Notes under the pieces: model-generated
Told to the model about the DNA's origin: nothing
Database searches by the model: none
The model's input: only the letters and a program-made list of their open reading frames with translations
Made by a program: the position numbers and the translations under genes
Shown here: positions 56,806 to 64,000 of the stretch, one piece after another
Numbering within the stretch: the first letter of the stretch is position 1
Layout: the number at the start of each line of letters is the position of its first letter
Source: Forficula auricularia
Taxonomy: Eukaryota > Arthropoda > Insecta > Dermaptera > Forficulidae
Assembly: GCA_024734495.1 (NCBI GenBank)
Contig: JALMQS010000089.1
Location: forward strand, 3,049,445-3,113,444
Length of the DNA stretch: 64,000 nucleotides
Direction: 5' to 3'

Positions 56806-59800
56806 CTTCAAATAAAAATAAAAATAAAATTATATTAAAAAATAAATAATTAAATATTGTAAGCACTAGCGTAGTTAATATAACCTGGGCCCCCCACCCC
56901 AAAAAAAATGTAGGTGCGTACTCTCCCCCAAACGCCCATATTTAGAATATTATATGTGTAATTAAATGAGTATTTTAAATAGAAATGAAAAAATATAATA
57001 TTGTAAAAATATTTGGAAAAAAATATAAATATATATTTGCACCCTTCGTCAAGAGAGAAAATTTTACAAATGATCGAACTTATGAAAATGTTTTGACTTT
57101 GATAGAAAACTAAAATTTATTTACACGAAAATAAATCTTTTATTTAAATTATAATTTTATATAAAGATGAAAAAATATAATCTATCTAGAAAAATATATA
57201 TTTTTTTTGTCTACCCTCTTGGTAGAGACCAACTAAGGTCACCTGCGCTCTATAAAATAACACAGGCCAACGATGAAAAAACTTGTTCAATAATTTTAAC
57301 TAATTCATGTCTTATTTGGTGTGCTGATTCCGAAAATGTCGTATTACTCATCAATTTCTCACATTTTGGAACATAATGGAAATACTTATGCTTCATTTGG
57401 CTGTTGCTCATTCAGTCCATATGAAGGAAACTTAGGAAAATCTTAATATAATTTTACAGAAAATTAACTATACAGCTCATGATTGGATGCTATGTGGAGA
57501 TTTAAAAGTTAACTCCATGCCCATTTGTCAACAAAAGGGATTTACAAAGTTTCCATGTTTTATATGGGAGTGGGTCAGCAGAGCAAGGGATCTACATTGG
57601 TCCAAAAAATAATGGCCTTTAAGAAAAACTAATATTTAGTAATTTTAGTAATTTAATATTATTGTAAGTAAAATTTGTACCATAATAAAAACAATCTATG
57701 ATTTTTAATTTTTATATATGAAATTTTCCCTAATTTTTAAAATATATAATCGATGTCATATTGTGAGAAAGTTGTGGGTGATAAAAAAACAACTGATACC
57801 AAATACGGTTTCAGCAGCCAAAAATACATAAGATTAAGCCAAATTAATTTAAAAGGTTTTTAAAAACATTTTTTTGTTGGCCTGTGTAATTAATAATAAA
57901 GGAACTCACTTATACGTAATTGTGTTTGGATGTGATGCTGTGTGATGTTCATCAGGATGAGCATCTTTTTTACACTGACGACTAGGTACAAGAGGAAGGT
58001 TAAGTACAAGACCTGCACAGCTCAGAAGTGCTTCTTCGCTGCTACTGAAAGACGACCAAAATTCGCTGTTACTCCGATCTCTAGGATCTGTGTTATTAAT
58101 AGCTGCATGGTGGTCCGCAATACCATCCGGGGACAAACCCTAAAACCGGTCAATGTTGTGTTTTAATAAACAAATACAATTAGAATTAATATTCTAACAC
58201 TTACTTCTTCAATCGCAACATTATCATTTTCATCATCATGTCTTCCTAAAGTATCCCTTAGTAGTTGTTCATTCCAAAAGGAGGCCTGTCTTCGGACGCG
58301 TCCGAGCATTGCTTCTACTTGTTCTTCTGTTTGTTTCACATCTTCATTCTCTTTATCGTCTTCCATTTCTTTTAAGAGACGCGTTTTTAATCTTTCGAGA
58401 ACACTTTTACCATGATCGTCCAATTTATCTAAACGTTTAGCAATTTCTGCATATATTTCAGACGAAGTTTCTTCCATCGAGGAACTATCTGGTGCCTTGA
58501 ATTAAATAAAATTTGATTTATCTCACAGTCCCTTAGTAGTGATTAAAAATAGTTTCAAATGATAGGTATGTAAAGAAAATTACGTGTTTAGTCGGACGAA
58601 CTTTAGCTGTATTTATTTTAGATGATTTAACTTTTTTTAACAGTTCTAAAACTTTTTTATCCGTTCCATGATCATCAGCCAAGTGTTCTTCATGGTGGTC
58701 TAACTAAAATAAAAAATACAAATTAATTTTATTTGAGTCAAAATAAACAACAAGAAAAATTAAGTTTTTTACAAAAGAAAATTTTTTGCAATAAATGGTT
58801 AGTTGAAAAGATTTGAGATAAAACTAGAAGAAATCCAAATGGAAGAATAAAAGTAAAAAAGATTAAATACATGCAAAAGCAGCTTAGATACTTGTAAGCC
58901 TAAGTGGAATCAATATTTAGGAATTAGATTTTAAAAATAATTAGGTTAAAAATGGAAAAATAGTATAGTAGAAAAAAAATTAAGTAAATAGAGTACCTAA
59001 CATTTATTATTTCCTATAGATTTATCAGCTTCTCATTTTAACTCAAAAACTTTAAATAAAGGAGTCAAGTTTACAAAATGTACAAATTACTTACATACAA
59101 GCTTAAAGCATAGTGATATGTGAATAAAAATTAGTAAATAAAATTTATTTAAATTTTTATTCACAAGGAGCTTTGTTTTAATTGTTATTATTTAAGCAAA
59201 TCTGCTATTGTCAGGGCTATGGAGTCGGAGTCTGAGTCGTGGAGTCAGATCCGGAGTCGGGAGGAATTTTGGCAAAATAATGTTTCTTGCTATGAAGACT
59301 TTCAAGCAAATGAACTGGAGTCTCAAGTATATGAATAAGGGTTCATTTGGTTTTCCAAATTTACCTGCTATTTGCTTTTTAGAAAATTTAACTAGTTTAG
59401 TTTGGAAAAATGACAAAGGATAGTTTATTTGTATGAAGTTTCTCATGCTATTCAGTAAATATTAAACAAAATAATACTTCTTTACAATTAAGGGAAGTTT
59501 ATGTGGTTTCTTACAAAAAAAATATTAAGAAAACTTATGTTAAGACTTCATATATTTATCGGCATAAATTCCTTTTAACAATGAATATTTTTGACCCGTA
59601 AAAAATGCGACACAAAAAATCGTCATGGAAAAATCGACACCCGAAATTGTCACATGCGATGAGGGCATCATGTCATCACAAACATGGCTCCTAAAATTTT
59701 AAGAATTTAATGGAGATTTAAATTTTGTGTTACCTGTTCCTTCGAGTCGAATGGATCATTAGTATTATGTAGAAAGACCCCAGGCCTTGCTCTCCTCATC

Positions 59801-60722
59801 ATTGTAGGCTCATTACTTTCACCTTCTTGCACTTGATTCGGGACTTCTTTTTTTTTGTAAATATTCACAGCATCAGCTGCTGCTTTACGAACCAATTCAT
59901 CTTCCTCAGCTTTTAATTCAGCTAATTCATCTTCTTCTTCACTACTATCATCACCAATAAACGCACATTCGTGTAAATGTTTGTACCCTCGAACTACAAC
60001 CAATGATGCACCTTCATAACTGAAATAAAAATCATGTTTAGAAACTTAGGCCCGGTATTTCAATGTCCGTTTATTTTTTAGATTAGCCTTAATTTTTGGT
60101 TTAGTATTTTTAGGTGTAGGTTTTTCAATGTCTGTTTAAGAGTTGATCCGAAGAATAATCTCTGAAATCTTAAACGCTGCTTTGGGTGGGGATCGAATAC
60201 TTAATCCTAAGATTAAATTGGTTCGTATGGCAGCCACCAGGGTGTTAATCTTAAAATTTCAAATATATTTTTATATTTTAGTTTATTTTAAATTAATGCT
60301 ATTGGTTGATTTTTTCGAAAGCATGGTTGCTAAGTCGACATTCCACCAATTCATTCGTTTAGCTAAACGAAGCATAAAATATGATTGAAATACGGGGAGG
60401 TGAGAAAAGCTTCGCTTAAATTTAATCTCCGCCTTGCTAATCTCAAGAATAAACGGACATTGAAATACCGGATCTTAGTGAAATAGAGTAGAAGTGTTGC
60501 ATAATACTATGGTATATGTATGAAAGTTGTAATGTTGTACCGTGAGCAAGAAGAGATTGTGACAACCGACCCTCGCAATAAATAAAAAGCCCAATATTCT
60601 TTCATATCATCTTCAAGGACTAATCCTCTGCTCATGGTCACGATGATCGGTTTGAGCGCAGTTGTTGGCGGACGATCTAAAAGAAACGCATTGAACGTCG
60701 TATTGGCTTGGATCACCTGACG
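56475..60722 (-). CDS. APD1-4-type membrane protein, 3' part (six exons, 479 codons)
   Basis: Joined - strand exons are 60541-60722, 59734-60019, 58584-58703, 58205-58495, 57910-58139 and 56475-56805. All junctions are GT-AG with matching phases. The 5' end lies beyond the window. The order of parts is: a beta-rich domain (IIVTMSRGLVLEDDMKEYWA, CSRYEGASLVVVRGYKHLHE), an acidic stretch (DSSEEEDELAELKAEEDE), a long charged linker with a coiled-coil-like region (EIAKRLDKLDDHGKSVLERL), a Cys-containing segment, NGYYFFIFGSENEVQPNFIG and a C-terminal membrane span (AVYLGCVLAVPLLILIFAFQ). I believe these match the N-terminal and middle domains of APD1-4 proteins (formerly DUF4792/DUF4793). No RING finger follows the span, unlike plant APDs. 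Real gene: sure; family name: moderate. Confidence 0.85.
56806..57349. other. APD-like gene, last intron, first part
   Basis: AT-rich, with a C-run at 56891-56899. A + ORF at 57167-57376 leads into the transposon-protein remnant at 57350; its beginning is not recognised. Confidence 0.4.
57350..57612 (+). pseudogene. Transposon-type protein remnant (CGDLK / FPCF motif)
   Basis: Broken + frames read ILEHNGNTYAS, then VAHSVHMKET (stop) ENLNIILQKIN, YTAHDWMLCGDLKVNS and KGFTKFPCFIWEWVSRARDL. I know this pattern (His-Asn/Asp-Trp, CxDLK, FPCFxCxWDSRA) from repetitive, transposon-encoded proteins in insects and other invertebrates. One frameshift and one stop show it is dead. It lies antisense in the last intron of the APD-like gene. 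Confidence 0.7.
57910..58139 (-). CDS. APD-like gene, exon n-1
   Basis: The acceptor is GGTTTTAG and the donor is TATAA|GTGAGT. It encodes GLSPDGIADHHAAINNTDPR, then SEFWSSFSSSEEALLSCAGL and LNLPLVPSRQCKKDAHPDEH, a Ser-rich segment with two Cys. It leaves two bases for the last exon. Confidence 0.88.
58205..58495 (-). CDS. APD-like gene, exon n-2 (charged helical linker)
   Basis: The acceptor is AATTCAAG and the donor is GAAGAA|GTAAGT; phase 0 on both sides, 97 codons. Heptad-like MEETSSEIYAEIAKRLDKLD, then KTRLLKEMEDDKENEDVKQ and RRQASFWNEQLLRDTLGR suggest an alpha-helical, partly coiled-coil linker. Confidence 0.88.
58584..58703 (-). CDS. APD-like gene, exon n-3
   Basis: The acceptor is TATTTTAG and the donor is AAACAC|GTAATT; phase 0, exactly 40 codons. 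It encodes LDHHEEHLADDHGTDKKVLE and LLKKVKSSKINTAKVRPTKH. Too short for ordinary ORF calling; found from matching phase with both neighbours. Confidence 0.8.
58704..59733. other. APD-like gene intron with GAGTCGGAGTC element
   Basis: 59205-59475 begins AGGGCTATGGAGTCGGAGTC and contains TTTTGGCAAAATAATGTTTC, ATGAAGACTTTCAAGCAAAT and TTTAACTAGTTTAGTTTGGA. The inverted counterpart is at 10515-10660, and the terminal motif recurs at 15720. It looks like a non-autonomous DNA transposon. The rest is AT-rich and featureless. Confidence 0.55.
59734..60019 (-). CDS. APD-like gene, exon n-4 (HLHECAFIGDD motif)
   Basis: The acceptor is TTTTATTTCAG and the donor is GAACAG|GTAACA. It encodes YEGASLVVVRGYKHLHECAF, then IGDDSSEEEDELAELKAEED and RARPGVFLHNTNDPFDSKEQ. 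The GYKHLHECAFIGDDSSEEED stretch is the most distinctive part of the protein. Confidence 0.9.
60049..60474. mobile_element. PIF/Harbinger-type MITE in the APD-like gene
   Basis: The ends are GGCCCGGTATTTCAATGTCC and GGACATTGAAATACCGGATC, flanked by TTA on both sides, the expected 3-bp duplication. About 426 bp. It is inserted 30 bases upstream of exon n-4, close to its acceptor. A + ORF inside (81 codons) is not recognised. Confidence 0.85.
60541..60722 (-). CDS. APD-like gene, first exon visible in the window
   Basis: The acceptor is CGTTTGCAG and the donor is TCACG|GTACAA; incoming phase 0. It encodes RQVIQANTTFNAFLLDRPPT and ALKPIIVTMSRGLVLEDDMK, then EYWAFYLLRGSVVTISSCSR. Earlier exons must lie to the right, beyond the window or unrecognised in 60.8-64 kb. 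Confidence 0.85.
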
Positions 60723-60806
60723 CTGCAAACGAAGGAAAGGTCATTTATTAAGATATATTTTTGGAAGCTGTGAAATACTTCTAATTCAATCAATAATCAT
60801 TTAATT

Positions 60807-62526
60807 CAGGGCTGTACAAACAGTAGACCGCGGGCCGCATGCCGCCCAGCAGGGCAATGAGTGTGGCCCAACATAAAATCATAAACTTCCTTAAAACATT
60901 GAGATTTATAGATTAAAAATTCAGTTTATTGGACAAAGTTTTTTTATTGAAGTTCTTCTTCAATTTTTGTACAATGTTTCGTCTCTCTCGAGACTTTTTC
61001 AAGTACTCAATTGGCTAGAACAACATTGGTTGAAATAAAGATAAAAATAACTGAGACATAGTAGAATTTTTTTCTTTCTAGATTGATACCATAAAACAAT
61101 ATAAGTATAGATGTAATTGACAGGTCGACCTGTCAATTACATCTATACTTATATTGTTTTATGGTATCAATCTAGAAAGAAAAAATTCTACTATGTCTCA
61201 GTTATTTTTATCTTTATTTCAACCAATGTTGTTCTAGCCAATTGAGTACTTGAAAAAGTCTCGAGAGAGACGAAACGTTGTACAAAAATTGAAGAAGAAC
61301 TTCAATAAAAAAACTTTGTCCAATAAACTGAATTTTTAATCTACTAATTATAATGGACATTAATCAACATAATTTATCAACATTGAGATTTATAATACAT
61401 GTAGAAATATATTTTTTATTCCCTTTCTCAAATTCGAACGTACATTTGTACAATACGTGAAGCTTTTTTCAAGAATAAAATTCACTAAAAGCAAAATTAT
61501 AAGCTCAACTATATAAGATAAAATAAATAATGAAGTTTCGAATATTTAATAAAAATTCTTCTCATATTTTCATTTTCTAAAATATTTAGTATTTCAGCAA
61601 TTTATATGGTACGACACTAACCAAGTCTATAGTTATATCATTCTAGTACAAAAGGAGACAAGGAATTGGGGTTTTCTAGAACAATCACAATTAAATCATA
61701 ATTTCTCTCCTGGACTAAAAGTTGTCAGGACTTTCTTTTAGATCTTTGCATGTTCTTACATGTCAATAGATAATGGATAGTCAGGGATTATTATATCCGT
61801 GACCCTTTTAAAAAATAAATTATCATTCCTCATATCATTCTTTAATCCAGATTAAGTTCGATTTAAACCAGGGCTGTCCAAACCGTGGCCCAATATAAAG
61901 TCATAAAATTCCTTAAAACATTAAGATTTACCTATATGTAGATACTGTAAAACACACAACAATTTGGCCTGATAATTTTTTTCTCTAAAATAAGAAATTT
62001 GAAAATCTACTGTGAAGTTTTCGAAAAATAAAAGTGCTAATTTTAAATTTTGAATCTGGAACTAGATTTCAAGATTTCCGAAAAAATAATCATAATTTTG
62101 CTCTATTTTCGACTCCATTTTCATTAGAAATAAATTTTCTACTTCCAAACTTTCTGATTGAATCTCCTAGAACAACATTAGATACCGATCTGAAAGAAAA
62201 ATTGAATATTGTCTCTTTATTAGAATTTTATATTAATTACCTAGCCAGGAAAAAATATAAACAAATATTAATACATAATATCACTTTATGTAAGTATATA
62301 GGTATTTATTTACCTATACAAGAAGCTATTTTTAAGTATAAAATTTACGAAAAGTAAAATTAGAATTCACAATGAGCTAAAAAAATAATAAAGTTCTTAT
62401 TTCTACATTATTAACTCTCTGTTTTGAATTACAAATATCAATAGAATTATAATATTTTATCCGCGGTCCGAGACAATTTTTTTCTTCAAATGTGGTCCGT
62501 GTTAGCCAAAAGGATGGACACTCCTG
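60807..62526. mobile_element. hAT element copy 2 with 8-bp target duplication
   Basis: It starts CAGGGCTGTACAAAC and ends GGACACTCCTG. ATTTAATT flanks both sides (60799-60806 and 62527-62534). The interior is collinear with copy 1 (37432-38623) apart from the palindrome at 60911-61379. A + ORF at 62034-62357 contains DTDLKEKLNIVSLLEFYINY, which resembles the C-terminal part of hAT transposases of the GTF2IRD2/ZBED kind, but the dimerisation end is lost. Confidence 0.9.
60911..61379. mobile_element. Near-perfect palindrome inserted in the hAT copy
   Basis: The arms 60911-61126 and 61127-61345 are inverted copies with very few differences, meeting at CAGGTCGACCTG with no loop. ACATTGAGATTTATA (15 bp) stands on both sides (60896-60910 and 61380-61394), and hAT copy 1 near 37505 shows the unduplicated target. 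Each arm contains GTCTCGAGAGAGAC, then GAAACGTTGTAC. A relative is at 54241. Confidence 0.9.
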
Positions 62527-62534
62527 ATTTAATT

Positions 62535-62860
62535 TATTTTAATTACAAATGAATAAATGTGAAAAAAATCATGACTAACGAACAAAGATAATCTAAAACG
62601 TTGGAGCTTTTACCAATTAGCTCACTGTAACAAGTATTTTATCTAGCTTTGTTCGACATCTTATTCCTGATTATCAATATTTATACTGAACAAGAGCTAT
62701 CGATTAACTCAGTGTAGGTGTAGATCAATAGTTTACAAAAATATTTTTTCTAAAGATAGCTCCTATTTCTAGAAGACTTTTTTAATAATGCGAAATATTA
62801 CAACTAATTAACAATACAGTTCGTCAATAAGCCATGTTTAGTGTAATACTCAGAGATGTT
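62535..62860. other. Upstream intron or flank of the APD-like gene
   Basis: AT-rich, no recognised feature. Confidence 0.4.
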
Positions 62861-62862
62861 TA

Positions 62863-63460
62863 TCGATTTTATTACAATAGTATATAGAGAGACAAAATAT
62901 GGTACATATTTGTTTTGATATAAAGCGAAAAATTCAACTTTGACCCCTCGAAAAAATTAGAAATATATACAAAGCGTCCCCCGTGTGGTCTCAATTTTGG
63001 ATTTTCAGAGAAAAATAAGCTATTAATTCCCAAGATATTTTTATCGATTCTAATACAAGAGTATTTAGAGAGACTAAATACGGTATTTGTTTTGATGTAA
63101 AGCGAAAAAATTTAATTATGACACACTCGAAAAAATTTGGAATGAATACAAAGGGTCCCCCTGTGGTCTCAATTTTTGATTTTCCTAAAAAACAAACTAT
63201 CAAATCCCAAGATATTTTTATCGATTTTATTATAATAGTATATAGAGAGACAAAAGATGGTATTTTTTTTGATATAAAGCGAAAAAGTTAACTTTGACCC
63301 CCTCGAAAAAATCTGAAATATATACAAAGCGTCTCCCTGTGGTCTCAATTTTTGATTTTTCTAAAAAAATAAACTATCAAATCCCAAAATATTTTTATCT
63401 ATTCTAATACAAGAGTATATAGGAAGATTAAATACGGTATTTGTTTTGATATACTATATG
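62863..63460 (+). repeat. Tandem repeat of about 180 bp, more than three units
   Basis: CGATT-TA-TACAA-AGTATAT with AGAGAGAC starts at 62863, 63044, 63222 and 63399, spacing 177-181 bp. Each unit also has GATATAAAGCGAAAAA, CCCCTCGAAAAAAT and CAAAGCGTC-CCC-GTGGTCTC. Units are diverged by perhaps 10-20 percent, so the array is not recent. Confidence 0.85.
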
Positions 63461-64000
63461 TACTTTTATTTAGCGTAGAGCGCCATGGAAAAATCTTCAT
63501 TGAAAAAAGGCGCCGCGACTTGGAAAAGTTTGGAAACCCCTGGCATAGGTAATTAAGGCTTAAATTCGTAGTTGGAATAAAATATTTTTCTACAGCCACT
63601 GTTCCTAGAACACTTTAGAAGCGTCCTTTTACACGCTCCATACTTAAGGGAATACCTAGTATGTGGTACTAAAATAACGATGATTTAATTTTTTTTTCTT
63701 TTAATTTATTTTCTTCTTCTTTAAGTGCCATACTCGATTTCGAGCGTCGGCGATTATTATGGAGAGTATCCTCTCCATTGTAATATCCTGGGGAAATTTT
63801 CCACAAGGGTGGTTTCCCAATGCCTTCCCTGGAGGAATCAGATTATAGCCTGTCAAATATTTGCAGCTAGTCAGACTTGAACCCGCGCTAGCTTGATTAG
63901 AAGCAAGGGCGGATCCAGGAATTTTTATGTGTGGGGGGGGGAGAACAGGGCCTTGGCAAGAGGTTTTGGCGCCTGGCGCGGATCCAGACCTCTGATTTGG
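63461..64000. other. Repeat-like right edge
   Basis: 63720-63905 has words seen in dispersed repeats (CCATACTCGATTTCGAGCGT, ATTATAGCCTGTCAAATATT) and on the - strand a B-box-like GGGTTCAAGTC, so it may be a SINE. 63906-64000 begins AAGGGCGGATCCAGGA, which looks like the terminal repeat of a DNA transposon running out of the window. Confidence 0.45.

Noticed and set aside
58003..58166. ORF on the + strand near 57942-58166
   Set aside because: Antisense of the APD-like exon at 57910-58139.

Overview
The window is AT-rich animal genomic DNA with GT-AG introns, long transposon-filled introns and no bacterial-style gene packing. The gene content (an effector-type caspase, a TAL1/HLH3B-type bHLH factor and a gene with APD1-4-type domains) and the transposon set (DUF4817-coding elements, the ACCGACTTC repeat, Harbinger, hAT, pogo/Tigger, Helitron, LINE and gypsy pieces) point to an insect or another arthropod. 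I cannot fix the order or species.

Layout. (1) 1097-17967, + strand: a five-exon caspase gene of 271 codons. Every exon junction was checked for splice site and phase. Its introns hold a G-tract repeat cluster (1.6-6.0 kb), Harbinger-type MITEs, a 5.6-kb zigzag foldback array of 119-bp repeats (9.5-15.1 kb), a gypsy gag/protease remnant and tRNA-like SINEs. (2) 17.9-19.4 kb: a transposon that appears to supply the last codons, the stop and the nearest AATAAA of the caspase gene. (3) 21910-32913, - strand, convergent with the caspase: a five-exon TAL1/LYL1/HLH3B-type bHLH gene with a candidate Inr/DPE promoter near 32.85 kb. (4) About 33-56 kb: gene-poor DNA dominated by LINE fragments, palindromic MITEs, two DUF4817-coding palindromic elements, a hAT copy with an 8-bp target duplication, a pogo/Tigger remnant and a Helitron. 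(5) 56475-60722 and beyond the right edge, - strand: the 3' six exons (479 codons) of a membrane-anchored protein that resembles the N-terminal and middle domains of the APD1-4 family. Its upstream intron carries a second hAT copy with a near-perfect palindrome inserted in it.

The three genes share no obvious pathway and look like ordinary neighbours. The most unusual material is structural: the alternating inverted 119-bp arrays, several near-perfect palindromes, insertions dated by empty-site paralogues inside the same window, and a recurring hairpin motif that resembles a hammerhead-ribozyme core. All family calls are from reading the sequence; no database search was possible.
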